A stretch of 56,218 nucleotides of DNA from the NCBI GenBank assembly GCA_900316265.1, contig ONCH01000008.1, forward strand, positions 1 to 56,218, written 5' to 3'. Below, one piece after another: positions 1 to 8,812 of the stretch. Positions within the stretch are counted from its first letter, which is position 1. Every line of letters starts with the position of its first letter. The translations under genes and the position numbers were made by a program. Source of the DNA: an uncultured Prevotellaceae bacterium (GTDB lineage: Bacteria; Bacteroidota; Bacteroidia; Bacteroidales; Bacteroidaceae). The notes beneath the pieces were generated by a model that was not told where the DNA came from, did not search any database, and saw nothing but the letters and a program-made list of their open reading frames with translations.

Positions 1-117
1 GAAGAATTCACGTTTTTGGGAAGTGCTGTTGAAGGTTATCGTCGCAGCCGCCACCGCCGCCATTACGGCGCTCACGACCACGTCATGTATGGGCCACGGC
101 CCATTGGCATTCTTTGA
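1..117 (+). CDS. C-terminal end of an unidentified protein (partial)
   Basis: The first frame is open from the window edge to a TGA at 115-117, giving 38 residues rich in Arg and His (for example YRRSRHRRHYG) and ending in MYGPRPIGIL. I do not recognise the family. The opposite strand is also open here, so the coding strand is uncertain. The plus-strand reading is preferred because it ends before the terminator hairpin at 145-187. Sequence to the left of the window is needed to identify it. Confidence 0.3.
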   Translation, partial: EEFTFLGSAVEGYRRSRHRRHYGAHDHVMYGPRPIGIL

Positions 118-144
118 CTGAAGTCTAAGTGTGGCGTTGCAATC

Positions 145-187
145 TAAAAAAAATTCGCCTGCTGCAATAATTAATGCGGCAGGCGAT
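145..187 (-). terminator. Rho-independent terminator of the small minus-strand gene
   Basis: An 11-bp stem (155-165 with 176-186, one G-T pair) with a 10-nt loop is followed on the minus strand by a run of eight T (146-153). It lies about 40 nt beyond the stop of the 43-residue ORF. It may also stop the plus-strand transcript entering from the left. Confidence 0.7.
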
Positions 188-224
188 TATCATTTAAAGT
201 TTTTGTTCATTGAAAAGAGGGTGC

Positions 225-356
225 TTAATACAGGTCTTTCTCGCTGTAGTAAGCGTCTTCGTGCGCTTCAGACGAGGTTGCCAGCATCTGTTGCGTGGCT
301 ATCTTGATAACCTCGGATTGAGGACGGTTATATGTCTTCTTAATAGTTTTCATCAT
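225..356 (-). CDS. small hypothetical protein, 43 aa
   Basis: A 43-residue ORF starts with two Met codons (354-356 and 351-353) and begins MMKTIKKTYNRPQSEVIKIA; it ends in an acidic, tyrosine-rich tail (EDAYYSEKDLY). Short proteins starting with a basic K-K-T-Y-x-x-P patch followed by 'E-V-I' are common and unnamed in Prevotella and Bacteroides. The case for a real gene is the complete unit: a good Bacteroidetes promoter about 24 nt upstream and a strong terminator downstream. There is no signal peptide or membrane segment. Function unknown. Confidence 0.6.
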   Translation of the reverse strand: MMKTIKKTYNRPQSEVIKIATQQMLATSSEAHEDAYYSEKDLY

Positions 357-379
357 TAATAGTTACCTATTTTCCGGCG

Positions 380-410
380 CAAAGGTACAAAATAACGTGG
401 AAATGACAAA
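380..410 (-). promoter_or_regulatory. promoter of the 43-aa gene
   Basis: On the minus strand the -7 element TACCTTTG lies at 387-380, and TTTG lies 19 nt upstream at 410-407. This matches the Bacteroidetes primary sigma factor consensus (TTTG, 19-21 nt, TAnnTTTG). Confidence 0.65.
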
Positions 411-631
411 ACAATTAGAAGGAAATAATTTTGTACCGTGTGCAAACGGTTACAAATTATTGCCCATCCAACTTTTAATTTATGTTAAGAAAACTGTGCT
501 TGTAAGAAGATAGCGGGTGTACGTCCAGCATCTATGAAAAAATTAGGATTGTCGATTAATCTTTACGGGTTTTGATTCGTCTAAGAAATGATAACTAACT
601 AATATTCATTCATTATTAAACAACCAAAACG

Positions 632-1147
632 ATGAAAAAAGTATTAATGATGCTGGCCTTGATGGCCATTCCGTTTGCCATGCAAGGACAGACGAAGTTC
701 CACGACGTAGAGGCTAACGAAGCGCAGGGACCTGTAAAGAAAATCAGTCAGGACATGATGGGTCGCAAGCAGGTGACAACGTTCACACAGGACGGCAAGA
801 TGCAGCGCGAAGGTTTGACGAACGCAGTGTATGACGCTAACGGTTACCTACAGTCTGCAACGATGACGATGATGCAGGGACAACAGGCTGTTGACATGAA
901 GTACACGTGGAAAGACGGCAAAATCGTTAGCCAGAGCATCAACATGATGGGACGCGATATGGTTACCAAGCGCACCTATAATGACAAGGGTGCTGTAGCT
1001 GAGGAGTCGATGGATATGGGCGGACGAGAGATGAAAATCCCCTATACTGACTATAAATATGACGCCAAGGGCAACTGGATTAGCCGCAAGACCTCGCTAA
1101 TGGGACAAGACATGGAACAGACCCGTACCATTGAGTATTACGAGTAA
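632..1147 (+). CDS. secreted protein with repeated 'MMGR' strand units
   Basis: A 171-residue protein with a clear signal peptide (MKKVLMMLALMAIPFAMQGQ, cleavage after about residue 19). The mature part has several imperfect units built around M-M/G-G-R-x-M/Q-V/K followed by T-x-T/Y-x-x-x-G and Y-D-A-x-G-x-x. This resembles the short beta-strand repeats of YD/RHS-like proteins, so an extracytoplasmic beta-sheet protein is likely. It is unusually Met-rich. It stands alone and is followed by a terminator at 1181. Molecular function unknown. Confidence 0.75.
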   Translation: MKKVLMMLALMAIPFAMQGQTKFHDVEANEAQGPVKKISQDMMGRKQVTTFTQDGKMQREGLTNAVYDANGYLQSATMTMMQGQQAVDMKYTWKDGKIVSQSINMMGRDMVTKRTYNDKGAVAEESMDMGGREMKIPYTDYKYDAKGNWISRKTSLMGQDMEQTRTIEYYE

Positions 1148-1148
1148 G

Positions 1149-1169
1149 GTTAAAGATTAAAGTTTAAAG
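1149..1169. repeat. 7-nt tandem repeat, 3 units
   Basis: GTTAAAG, ATTAAAG and TTTAAAG follow each other directly after the stop codon of the secreted protein. It is one member of the heptad-repeat family described in the findings. Confidence 0.6.
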
Positions 1170-1180
1170 GTGAATAAAGA

Positions 1181-1213
1181 AAGGCTGCGAGAAATGAATC
1201 CGCAGCCTTTTTT
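1181..1213 (+). terminator. terminator between convergent genes
   Basis: AAGGCTGCG (1181-1189) pairs perfectly with CGCAGCCTT (1201-1209), with an 11-nt loop and a T run to 1213. It sits between the secreted-protein gene and the convergent pyrF, and may act in both directions. Confidence 0.75.
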
Positions 1214-1231
1214 ATGTGCAAAATCTTGTCG

Positions 1232-2098
1232 TCAAATCTTAGCAAGTTCAACAGCCATCTGCTCTTGCAGCTCCTTGGCCTTCTGCGCTGCCACGTCGGC
1301 GAAGTCTTTGCCGTTGGAGGCGAAGATGATGCCACGAGAGGAGTTGACCAACAGTCCGCAGTCCTTCGTCATGCCATATTTGCAGACCTCCTGTAGCGAA
1401 CCGCCCTGTGCACCTACGCCAGGCACCAGCAGGAAGTGGTCGGGCACAATCTTACGGATATCCTCGAACATCTGTCCCTGCGTAGCACCTACAACATACA
1501 TCATGTTGTCCTTGTTGCCCCATTGCTGAGAGATTCTCAGTACCTTCTCAAAGAGGCGTTCGCCATTCGCATCCTGCATCAGCTGGAAGTCGTGCGAACC
1601 TTTGTTAGAGGTCAGCGCCAGCAGGATGACCCACTTGCCGTCGTACTCCAGGAAGGGACTGACGGAGTCTTCGCCCATATAGGGTGCTACGGTAACAGCA
1701 TCGGCCTGAGCGTCGCCCTCGAAGAATGAGCGGGCATACATCTTCGACGTGTTGCCGATATCACCACGCTTGGCATCAGCAATGATAAAGTGGTTGGGAT
1801 AGTTCTCGCGGATGTATGCTACAGTCTCCTCGTAGGCCACCAGTCCGTTGGCACCCAGCGACTCGTAGAATGCCAGGTTGGGCTTGTACGCTACGCAGTA
1901 AGGTGCAGTGGCGTCGATGATGTATTGGTTGAAGAGGATGATAGCCAGCGACTCGTCATACTCCTCGTCGTCTGCTGCAAGTTCAGCCTTGCACTCATCA
2001 ATCACACACTGTGGAATCTTCTTAATGTCTGGGTCGAGACCCACGCAGAGAAACGACTGCTTCTCGCGAATTTGCTGAATTAATTGTTGTCTGGTCAT
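1232..2098 (-). CDS. pyrF: orotidine 5'-phosphate decarboxylase
   Basis: Catalyses the last step of UMP synthesis, decarboxylation of OMP, in the cytosol. The 288-residue product is the longer bacterial type-2 PyrF. The start [10 protein letters not shown] at 2098 is chosen over a GTG further upstream because family members begin here. Visible landmarks are the N-terminal LCVGLDPD, the catalytic Lys/Asp segment [18 protein letters not shown], and the phosphate-binding [10 protein letters not shown] near residues 215-225. It lies 35 nt downstream of prfA on the same strand, so the two are probably co-transcribed. Confidence 0.95.
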   Translation of the reverse strand: MTRQQLIQQIREKQSFLCVGLDPDIKKIPQCVIDECKAELAADDEEYDESLAIILFNQYIIDATAPYCVAYKPNLAFYESLGANGLVAYEETVAYIRENYPNHFIIADAKRGDIGNTSKMYARSFFEGDAQADAVTVAPYMGEDSVSPFLEYDGKWVILLALTSNKGSHDFQLMQDANGERLFEKVLRISQQWGNKDNMMYVVGATQGQMFEDIRKIVPDHFLLVPGVGAQGGSLQEVCKYGMTKDCGLLVNSSRGIIFASNGKDFADVAAQKAKELQEQMAVELAKI

Positions 2099-2133
2099 AA
2101 TCTTTATGCAAGCGGCAGAACCGCTTGCCACAC

Positions 2134-3243
2134 TTAAAGTTCTGTTTCTTTCATTCGTTCGGCGTTCTCGGCAACTGTGAGGGCGTCAATCATGGGTTGA
2201 ATGTCGCCACCAAGGAAGCCCTGCAGGTCGTGGGTAGTGTAACCGATGCGATGGTCGGTGACACGGCCTTGTGGGAAGTTGTAGGTACGAATCTTGGCAG
2301 AACGGTCGCCCGTTGACACGAGGCTCTTACGACGGCTGGCGATGTCGTCCATATACTTCTGATGTTCCTTATCATAGATAAAGGTATAGAGGCGCGAGAG
2401 AGCGCGCTCCTTGTTCTTGGGCTGGTCGCGCGTCTCCGTACACTCAATGAGTATCTCCTCTGTCTCACCAGTATTGGGGTTTTTCCACATATAGCGCAGA
2501 CGGACACCAGACTCCACCTTGTTGACGTTCTGACCACCGGCACCACTGCTTCGGAAAGTATCCCACTTGATTTCGCCCTCGTTGACGTGTACCTCAAACT
2601 TGTCGGCCTCAGGCAGTACGGCAACGGTAGCAGCAGAGGTGTGCATACGACCCTGCGTCTCGGTAGCGGGCACACGCTGTACGCGGTGAACACCCGACTC
2701 GTATTTAAGCGTGCCATAGACGTCGGCACCACTGACTGCAAAGTCAATCTCCTTGAAACCACCAACAGCGCCCTCAGAGACACTGGTGATAGAGACCTGC
2801 CAGCCCTTCGACTCGCAGTAGCTCTTGTACATTTTGAACAGGTCGCCAGCAAAGAGCGCAGCCTCGTCGCCACCCGTTCCTGCACGAATTTCCATCTGCA
2901 CGTTCTTGGCGTCTTCAGGGTCTTTAGGAATGAGCGCTATCTTGATTTCCTCCTCCAGTTTGGGCTGCAGGGCCTCGTTCTCCGACAGCTCCTCACGAGC
3001 CATCTCCTTCATCTCCGGGTCAGTCTCGTTGGCCAAGATATCCTTGGCTTCGCGGATGCTGTTCAAACAGGCGATGTAACGCTTGCGGGCATCCATAATG
3101 TCACCCAGGTCTTTATATTCCTTCGTCAATTTCACGAAGCGGTTCTGGTCTGCTATCACGTCAGGGTCGGTGATGAGCGTCGACACCTCTTCAAAGCGTG
3201 CCTCCAGACCGTCGAGTTTCTGTAAGATACTGTTATTTTCCAT
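2134..3243 (-). CDS. prfA: peptide chain release factor 1
   Basis: Recognises UAA and UAG and triggers peptide release on the ribosome. The 369-residue length is normal. The RF1 anticodon-like tripeptide PAT is in [13 protein letters not shown], and the peptidyl-tRNA hydrolysis motif GGQ is in [17 protein letters not shown]. The start [10 protein letters not shown] at 3243 is preferred because an upstream in-frame start would lie inside the -7 promoter element (3253-3260). First gene of a probable prfA-pyrF operon; the predicted 5' leader is only a few nucleotides. Confidence 0.97.
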   Translation of the reverse strand: MENNSILQKLDGLEARFEEVSTLITDPDVIADQNRFVKLTKEYKDLGDIMDARKRYIACLNSIREAKDILANETDPEMKEMAREELSENEALQPKLEEEIKIALIPKDPEDAKNVQMEIRAGTGGDEAALFAGDLFKMYKSYCESKGWQVSITSVSEGAVGGFKEIDFAVSGADVYGTLKYESGVHRVQRVPATETQGRMHTSAATVAVLPEADKFEVHVNEGEIKWDTFRSSGAGGQNVNKVESGVRLRYMWKNPNTGETEEILIECTETRDQPKNKERALSRLYTFIYDKEHQKYMDDIASRRKSLVSTGDRSAKIRTYNFPQGRVTDHRIGYTTHDLQGFLGGDIQPMIDALTVAENAERMKETEL

Positions 3244-3252
3244 ATTCGGGTG

Positions 3253-3260
3253 CAAAATTA
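3253..3260 (-). promoter_or_regulatory. -7 promoter element of prfA
   Basis: TAATTTTG on the minus strand ends 9 nt before the prfA ATG, so the mRNA leader should be very short or absent. Confidence 0.6.
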
Positions 3261-3342
3261 CGAATAAGTGAGCGAAAAACCAAATTTATTTGGGATTTTC
3301 CGAACGTGAGTAATTTCGACTAAAGGTCAAAGGTACAAAATA

Positions 3343-3377
3343 ATTCATAATTCATAATGCATAATTCATAATTATTT
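3343..3377. repeat. 7-nt tandem repeat, 5 units, upstream of queA
   Basis: ATTCATA, ATTCATA, ATGCATA, ATTCATA and ATTATTT run without gaps. The array ends 3 nt before the queA -7 element (3380), so it fills the spacer and the place where a -33 element would lie. Confidence 0.8.
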
Positions 3378-3379
3378 TA

Positions 3380-3387
3380 TACTTTTG
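3380..3387 (+). promoter_or_regulatory. -7 promoter element of queA
   Basis: TACTTTTG ends only 4 nt before the GTG start codon of queA at 3392. The expected transcription start is at or next to the start codon, so a leaderless mRNA is predicted. Confidence 0.6.
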
Positions 3388-3391
3388 CAGC

Positions 3392-4615
3392 GTGAAAACG
3401 AAAGACATACATATTAGCGAATACAATTACGAGTTGCCCGACGAGCGCATAGCCAAGTTTCCAAAGGCTGAGCGCGACCACTCGAAGCTGCTCGTCTACA
3501 ACAAGGGTGAGGTAGGAGAGGACATCTTCTACAACCTGCCGAACTATCTGCCTCAGGGGGCTTTGATGGTGTATAATAATACGAAGGTCATCCAGGCACG
3601 TCTGCACTTCCGCAAGGAGACGGGCGCGCTGATAGAGATATTCCTCTTGGAGCCTGCTGAGCCTGCTGACTACGAGCAGATGTTCCAACAGACGCGCCGC
3701 TGCTCATGGCTTTGTCTGGTGGGTAACCAAAAGAAGTGGAAAGAGGGAACACTCACAAGAGAGTTAAGAGTTAAGAATGAAGAAGTAAGAGTTTCTGCCA
3801 CGCGTCGTGGAGAGCACGGAACGAGTCAATGGATTGACTTGGAGTGGGACAACGAACGCGTGAACTTCGCCGAAATTCTCGACGAGATGGGTGAACTGCC
3901 TATCCCGCCATACTTGAATCGTGAGACGCAGGAGAGCGACAAAACCACTTACCAAACAGTCTATTCGAAGATTAAGGGTAGTGTGGCTGCTCCTACCGCT
4001 GGGCTTCACTTCACGGAGCGTGTACTGAAGGACGTCGACGCCCGCGGCATTGAGCGTGAGGAAGTGACGTTGCACGTGGGTGCGGGAACATTCAAACCTG
4101 TCAAGAGCGATACCATCGGCGAACACCCCATGCATACGGAATATATCGCCGTGCGCCGTCATACGCTGGAGCGACTGCTGGCTCACAACTGCGAGGTCAT
4201 TGCCGTCGGTACCACCAGTGTGCGCACCCTGGAGAGTCTTTACTACATGGGACTGAAGGTCGTGCAGAACCCAGATATCCGCGAAGAGGAGCTGCATGTC
4301 AACCAGTGGGAACCGTATGAGGAAGGAAGATGTAAGATGGAAGATGTAAGAAGTGTAATTCAGGCTCTGCTGGACTGGATGATTCGCAAGGAGCTGACCG
4401 TTCTGCACTCATCTACGCAGATCATCATTGCGCCAGGATACACTTATCATATCGTGAAGATGCTCATCACCAATTTCCATCAGCCGCAATCGACACTTCT
4501 CTTGCTGGTCAGCGCCTTTGTCAAGGGTGACTGGCACAAGATATATGACTACGCCCTGGCTCACGACTTCCGTTTCCTGAGCTATGGCGACTCATCGTTG
4601 CTGATTCCTGAATAG
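3392..4615 (+). CDS. queA: S-adenosylmethionine:tRNA ribosyltransferase-isomerase
   Basis: Transfers and isomerises the ribosyl part of SAM onto 7-aminomethyl-deazaguanine in tRNA, giving epoxyqueuosine. Family landmarks are YELPDERIAKFP near the N terminus, MVYNNTKVIQARL, SVAAPTAGLHFT, HVGAGTFKPV and ITNFHQPQSTLLLLVSAF. The GTG start is the only plausible one. At 407 residues it is longer than most QueA (about 340-360). Two extra segments, near residues 124-135 and 312-321, are encoded by 7-nt tandem repeats inside the gene. Followed at 29 nt by nadE. Confidence 0.95.
   Translation: MKTKDIHISEYNYELPDERIAKFPKAERDHSKLLVYNKGEVGEDIFYNLPNYLPQGALMVYNNTKVIQARLHFRKETGALIEIFLLEPAEPADYEQMFQQTRRCSWLCLVGNQKKWKEGTLTRELRVKNEEVRVSATRRGEHGTSQWIDLEWDNERVNFAEILDEMGELPIPPYLNRETQESDKTTYQTVYSKIKGSVAAPTAGLHFTERVLKDVDARGIEREEVTLHVGAGTFKPVKSDTIGEHPMHTEYIAVRRHTLERLLAHNCEVIAVGTTSVRTLESLYYMGLKVVQNPDIREEELHVNQWEPYEEGRCKMEDVRSVIQALLDWMIRKELTVLHSSTQIIIAPGYTYHIVKMLITNFHQPQSTLLLLVSAFVKGDWHKIYDYALAHDFRFLSYGDSSLLIPE
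3761..3795. repeat. 7-nt tandem repeat inside queA, 5 units
   Basis: GAGTTAA, GAGTTAA, GAATGAA, GAAGTAA and GAGTTTC run in tandem within the queA reading frame. They encode a charged insert (RELRVKNEEVRV) that I do not expect in typical QueA proteins. Confidence 0.75.
4326..4353. repeat. second 7-nt tandem repeat inside queA, 4 units
   Basis: GAAGATG, TAAGATG, GAAGATG and TAAGAAG run in tandem within queA and encode part of EEGRCKMEDVRS. The 13-mer AGATGTAAGAAGT also occurs in the grpE-dnaJ spacer repeat, read on the minus strand. Confidence 0.75.
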
Positions 4616-4644
4616 TCAAATAGAAAATAGTCAAATTGTCAGAT

Positions 4645-6564
4645 ATGAAATACGGATTTATCAAGGTGGCTGCAGCCGTACCTGCCGTACGCGTAGCCGA
4701 TGTGGAGTACAACGTACAAGAAATCGAGAAGCTCATCGCACTGGCCGATGGCGAGGGCGTGGAGCTGCTCTGCTTCCCCGAACTGTCGCTGACGGGTTAC
4801 ACATGTCAGGACTTGTTTAAGGAGAAACTGTTGCTCGACAAGGCCGAGGATGGATTGCTCCGACTGTTGGACTTCACTCGTCAGCTCGACATCGTCTGCG
4901 TGGTAGGCTTGCCTGTTCAGGCCGGTGGTCTGCTGCTCAATTGTGCTGCCGTTATCCAGAGTGGCACCCTGCTGGGCGTTGTGTCGAAGACCTATCTGCC
5001 TAACTACAACGAGTTCTACGAGAAACGCTGGTTTGCCTCGTCGCAGGACCTGAACGACACCAATATCTATTTGGCTGGCACACCTGTCCGTCTGTCTGCT
5101 GAACCCCAACTCTTCCAGATGGGTGACGTCAAGTTTGGCGTGGAAATCTGCGAGGACGTCTGGGCACCCATTCCGCCCAGCAACAACCTGACGATGGCGG
5201 GTGCCGATATCGTCCTGAACCTCTCGGCCAGCGACGAGCTCATCGGCAAGCACAACTACCTGCGCTCGCTGGTGGCTCAGCAGAGTGCGCGCACTATGAG
5301 TGGCTACGTCTATGCGTCGAGTGGCTTTGGCGAATCGACACAAGATGTGGTGTATGGTGGCAACGCGATGATTTTCGAGAACGGCCGACTGCTCGTCGAG
5401 GGTGAGCGCTTCTCGTTCCAGCCACAGCTGAAGACTGCTCAGATTGATGTGGAGCGCCTGCGTACCGAGCGCCATACAAACTCGACATTCATCAACGCCC
5501 AGCGGCACGCACATGCAGCTATCGTTGCTGCCAAGGTTCCTCTTGGCAAGGAGTTCGAACTGACACGCGATATCGATGCACATCCGTTTATTCCTGCTGA
5601 TGAAGAGATGGCAGAGACCTGCGAGGAGATATTGAATATCCAGACGGCTGGTCTGGCCAAGCGTCTGCTGCACACTCACATGGAACACGTAGTGGTGGGC
5701 ATTAGTGGTGGTCTGGACTCTACGCTGGCCTTGCTGGTCTGCGTGCGCACCTTTGACAAGCTAGGTCTGGACCGTAAAGGAATAATCGGCGTGACGATGC
5801 CTGGCTTCGGCACTTCTGACCGTACCCACGACAATGCTGCCTCACTGATGCAGTCGCTGGGTATCTCGCAGATGGAGATTTCCATTGCTAAGGCCGTCAA
5901 CCAGCATTTCGAGGATATCGGCCACGATGCTTCTATCCACGATGCCACCTATGAAAATTCGCAGGCCCGCGAGCGAACACAGATTCTCATGGACCTTGCC
6001 AATAAGTGTAACGCACTCGTGGTGGGTACGGGCGATCTGTCAGAACTGGCACTCGGTTGGGCAACCTATAACGGAGACCACATGTCGATGTATGGTGTGA
6101 ATGCTGGTATCCCTAAGACGCTTATCCAGTATCTGGTGCGCTACTTTGCTTCACTCAATGCTTTCGCTGCTGTCAGTGAGACACTGATAGATATCGTCGA
6201 TACACCTATTTCGCCTGAGTTAACCCCTGCCGACCAGGAAGGTAATATCCTGCAGAAGACGGAAGACCTGGTAGGTCCTTATGAGTTGCACGACTTCTTC
6301 CTCTACTACATGCTGCGCTTCGGTTTCCGTCCCGCCAAGATATTCCTCATGGCGCAGAAAGCCTTCGGCGAGGCTTACGACAAGGAGACCATCAAGAAGT
6401 GGCTGACCACTTTCTGTCGTCGTTTCTTCTCGCAGCAGTTCAAGCGTTCGTGTCTGCCCGATGGTCCGAAGGTGGGAAGCATCTCGCTGTCTCCTCGTGG
6501 CGACTGGCGCATGCCCAGCGATGCCTGCTCTGCGTTGTGGCTGAAGGAATGCGAAGAATTATAA
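4645..6564 (+). CDS. nadE: glutamine-dependent NAD+ synthetase
   Basis: Converts deamido-NAD to NAD using ammonia released from glutamine. The N-terminal nitrilase-type glutaminase has the Glu-Lys-Cys triad: E46 in LLCFPELSLTG, Lys in SKTYLPNYNEF, Cys in GVEICEDVWAP. The C-terminal synthetase has the PP-loop GISGGLDSTLALLV and the substrate segments VGTGDLSELALGW and GVNAGIPKTLIQ. The ATG at 4645 is taken instead of an in-frame TTG at 4636. 639 residues, normal for two-domain NadE. It lies between queA and a methyltransferase gene. Confidence 0.95.
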   Translation: MKYGFIKVAAAVPAVRVADVEYNVQEIEKLIALADGEGVELLCFPELSLTGYTCQDLFKEKLLLDKAEDGLLRLLDFTRQLDIVCVVGLPVQAGGLLLNCAAVIQSGTLLGVVSKTYLPNYNEFYEKRWFASSQDLNDTNIYLAGTPVRLSAEPQLFQMGDVKFGVEICEDVWAPIPPSNNLTMAGADIVLNLSASDELIGKHNYLRSLVAQQSARTMSGYVYASSGFGESTQDVVYGGNAMIFENGRLLVEGERFSFQPQLKTAQIDVERLRTERHTNSTFINAQRHAHAAIVAAKVPLGKEFELTRDIDAHPFIPADEEMAETCEEILNIQTAGLAKRLLHTHMEHVVVGISGGLDSTLALLVCVRTFDKLGLDRKGIIGVTMPGFGTSDRTHDNAASLMQSLGISQMEISIAKAVNQHFEDIGHDASIHDATYENSQARERTQILMDLANKCNALVVGTGDLSELALGWATYNGDHMSMYGVNAGIPKTLIQYLVRYFASLNAFAAVSETLIDIVDTPISPELTPADQEGNILQKTEDLVGPYELHDFFLYYMLRFGFRPAKIFLMAQKAFGEAYDKETIKKWLTTFCRRFFSQQFKRSCLPDGPKVGSISLSPRGDWRMPSDACSALWLKECEEL

Positions 6565-6613
6565 ATTAAGCATTAAGAATTAAGCATTAAGCATTAAGAA
6601 TTAAGCATTATGC
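6565..6613. repeat. 7-nt tandem repeat, 7 units, containing a start codon
   Basis: Seven uninterrupted units of ATTAAGC or ATTAAGA, the last one ATTATGC, fill the spacer after nadE. The ATG of the next gene (6610) lies inside the last unit. A change in copy number would move the start codon relative to upstream sequence in steps of 7 nt. Confidence 0.85.
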
Positions 6614-7404
6614 ATTCTGAATTAATCACGAGTGCCCAGAATCCGAAAATAAAGCTGTTGCTGGAATTGCAGCAGAAGTCGCAGGAGCGTCGCCAGCGCG
6701 GACTCTTCGTTGTGGAGGGTAGGCGAGAGATAGAGCGTTGCATCAATAGCGGCTATCAGGTTGACACGCTCTTCTGGTGTCCGGAGATATTCGGCACGGA
6801 GGAGCCGCAGGCCGATGGTGCCCGCGTTTTTCAGGTTTCTGCCGATATATATAATAAGGTAGCCTATCGTGGCGGTACCGAAGGAGTTATCGCCGAAGTC
6901 GTTGCCCAACAGCGCACACTCGACAGTCTGAAACTGCAGAAGTCGCCGCTGGTGGTGGTCATGGAGGGTGTCGAAAAGCCCGGAAATGTGGGAGCTATCC
7001 TGCGTTCTGCCGATGCTGCCAACGTGGATGCTGTCATCGTCTGCGACCCGCAATGCGACCTCTACAATCCTAATATCATCCGCGCCTCGGTGGGTGCTTT
7101 TTTCAGCGTGCCAACAGTTGCCTGTACGTCAGAGCAATGCATCAAGTGGCTAAAGGCCAACGGCATACGCATCCTTACTGCTCAGTTGCAGGATTCGTCG
7201 TTCTATTACGAGACGGATATGGTCCATCCTACGGCTATTGTCATGGGTACTGAGGCAACAGGACTGACCGACCAGTGGCGCCAGGCAGCTGATGAACACA
7301 TCAAGATACCGATGTTGGGCATTGGCGACTCGCTGAATGTCTCCGTCTCTGCCGCCATCCTGATGTTCGAGGCTGTTCGCCAGCGACAATACCCTCAAAG
7401 ATAG
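6610..7404 (+). CDS. TrmH/SpoU family RNA 2'-O-methyltransferase
   Basis: A 264-residue SPOUT-superfamily methyltransferase. An N-terminal substrate-binding domain (SAQNPKIKLLLELQ, RGLFVVEGRREIERC) is followed by the catalytic domain with the three conserved motifs: NPNIIRASVGAFFSVP, VMGTEATGLTDQW and IPMLGIGDSLNVSVSAAI. This knot domain binds SAM and methylates a ribose 2'-OH in rRNA or tRNA. The exact target (RlmB-like or other) cannot be told from sequence alone. It follows nadE with only the heptad repeat between. Confidence 0.9.
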   Translation: MHSELITSAQNPKIKLLLELQQKSQERRQRGLFVVEGRREIERCINSGYQVDTLFWCPEIFGTEEPQADGARVFQVSADIYNKVAYRGGTEGVIAEVVAQQRTLDSLKLQKSPLVVVMEGVEKPGNVGAILRSADAANVDAVIVCDPQCDLYNPNIIRASVGAFFSVPTVACTSEQCIKWLKANGIRILTAQLQDSSFYYETDMVHPTAIVMGTEATGLTDQWRQAADEHIKIPMLGIGDSLNVSVSAAILMFEAVRQRQYPQR

Positions 7405-7450
7405 CAGAAAATCCATATTAATAGGGATTTCGGGTGTAAAGGAAAATGTG

Positions 7451-7458
7451 TACCTTTG
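7451..7458 (+). promoter_or_regulatory. -7 promoter element of the secreted calycin-like gene
   Basis: TACCTTTG ends 27 nt before the ATG at 7486, a normal leader length for this group. Confidence 0.55.
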
Positions 7459-7485
7459 CACCCGATTTTAATCACATAAAAGACA

Positions 7486-8487
7486 ATGAAAAAGATTTTT
7501 GCACTATTATTCTTAACCACCGCCGTGCTTTCAGCTATGGCTCAGAGCGGACACGCTCCTATGAAGTTTTCAGGAAAAGCGACCATTGAGGTCAATGGAA
7601 ACACAGTCGCCACACTTGTGAGTGACACAGTCATGTATTCAGGATCGGATATTACGTTGCCAGAGATGAGGTATAACAACTTCGTCATTCCTTCGTTCAC
7701 CATTCATGGTGCCGAGTTCTCGATGGATATGTCCACGATGACAGTGACATTCCCAGACCAGCAATTTATGGAGGTTATTACCGTTGACGGCGTGGAGAAG
7801 ACCATCGTCGGCGCATCGCTTACTGGCAGCTACACTCACGATGCTTTCAATACATTTACGTTGAAGGTCATTTTCATGTATGGTGCTATGCCCATGCCAT
7901 TGACCTATAATATCACCGCTTATTATATTAAGGATTATACTGATAAGCTGGACGTCAGCATTGGTGGCATGTTTAATTATACCGCAGCAAACACGACCTA
8001 CAGTGTGCGCACTTATCCTGAGGGTGGCAACACCTTGCTAGACGTGCAGGTTCCCAGCTATCAGCTGAGTGGCACTCCTTTAGGCAATTTGACCATTGGC
8101 AGCTATATTGTCAAGGGACTGGCGATGGATGAGCAGAAGGGCGGATACTACCGCGACTATGCCGCAGACGGCCTGACCATGCATTTCAAAGCCGAGAAGG
8201 ATGGCGCAACAACCATGGATGCCGACTACGTGATGAGTGAAGGTGATAACAACATATTGTTGACTTATGAAGGCAAGAACATCAAGGTGACCAATGCCTT
8301 CCACCCTGGAGCTATGCCATTCCAGATTGTAAGCACCTTCCCTGGTGTGGGTGAGGCTTCAGCCGTAGAAGCTGTGAAGACCGTAGAACAGAACAATGCT
8401 CCTGCCTATAACCTTGCCGGACAGCGTACAACGGACAGCTATATAGGAATAGTCATCAAGGGCGGTAAGAAATTCTATCAGCGCTAA
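7486..8487 (+). CDS. secreted calycin-like protein with Prevotella C-terminal tail
   Basis: 333 residues starting with a signal peptide (MKKIFALLFLTTAVLSAMAQ). Two similar beta-rich halves follow, each with an 'MKFSGKATIEV' or 'LDVQVPSYQLSGTPL' type opening and a late 'MHFKAEKDG' segment. This is the pattern of the calycin-like proteins of Bacteroidales. The end (YNLAGQRTTDSYIGIVIKGG) is the short C-terminal module found on many Prevotella secreted proteins. The stop overlaps the next ATG by one base (TAATG), suggesting translational coupling. Ligand unknown. Confidence 0.7.
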   Translation: MKKIFALLFLTTAVLSAMAQSGHAPMKFSGKATIEVNGNTVATLVSDTVMYSGSDITLPEMRYNNFVIPSFTIHGAEFSMDMSTMTVTFPDQQFMEVITVDGVEKTIVGASLTGSYTHDAFNTFTLKVIFMYGAMPMPLTYNITAYYIKDYTDKLDVSIGGMFNYTAANTTYSVRTYPEGGNTLLDVQVPSYQLSGTPLGNLTIGSYIVKGLAMDEQKGGYYRDYAADGLTMHFKAEKDGATTMDADYVMSEGDNNILLTYEGKNIKVTNAFHPGAMPFQIVSTFPGVGEASAVEAVKTVEQNNAPAYNLAGQRTTDSYIGIVIKGGKKFYQR

Positions 8488-8792
8488 TGTATTTCACCGG
8501 AATCATCATCGCCATAATGACGTTCTTGGCCATAGGTATATGGCACCCGATTGTAATCAAGACAGAGTACTACTGGGGCACTCGTCCTTGGGTACTCTAT
8601 CTGTTGGTGGGTATCTGTTGCTGCGTGGCTGCACTCTTCACGGAAAACGTCTATCTGTCGTCGTTCCTGGGGGTGTTTGGCGCCTCAGCGTTGTGGGGTA
8701 TCGGTGAACTGTTTTCACAGAAGAAGCGTGTGGAGAAAGGATGGTTTCCCATGAATCCAAAACGCAAACACGAATACCAGAAAAACTCATAA
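8487..8792 (+). CDS. DUF4491 family membrane protein
   Basis: 101 residues with three hydrophobic segments (about 3-20, 33-50 and 55-72) and a soluble, basic C terminus. The pattern IGIWHPIVIKTEYYWG, LGVFGASALWGIGELFSQKKRVEKGWFPMNPKR is that of the DUF4491 family of Bacteroidetes and Firmicutes. Function unknown. It is coupled to the secreted gene before it and lies 20 nt before the TonB-dependent receptor. Confidence 0.85.
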   Translation: MYFTGIIIAIMTFLAIGIWHPIVIKTEYYWGTRPWVLYLLVGICCCVAALFTENVYLSSFLGVFGASALWGIGELFSQKKRVEKGWFPMNPKRKHEYQKNS

Positions 8793-8812
8793 CCAACACA
8801 ATAAGAATATAT

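Noticed and set aside
534-575. 13-codon ORF upstream of the secreted protein
   Set aside because: No promoter element and no conserved feature; probably chance.
2362-3225. 287-residue plus-strand open frame opposite prfA
   Set aside because: Shadow of the conserved release factor gene; no promoter, no recognisable domain.
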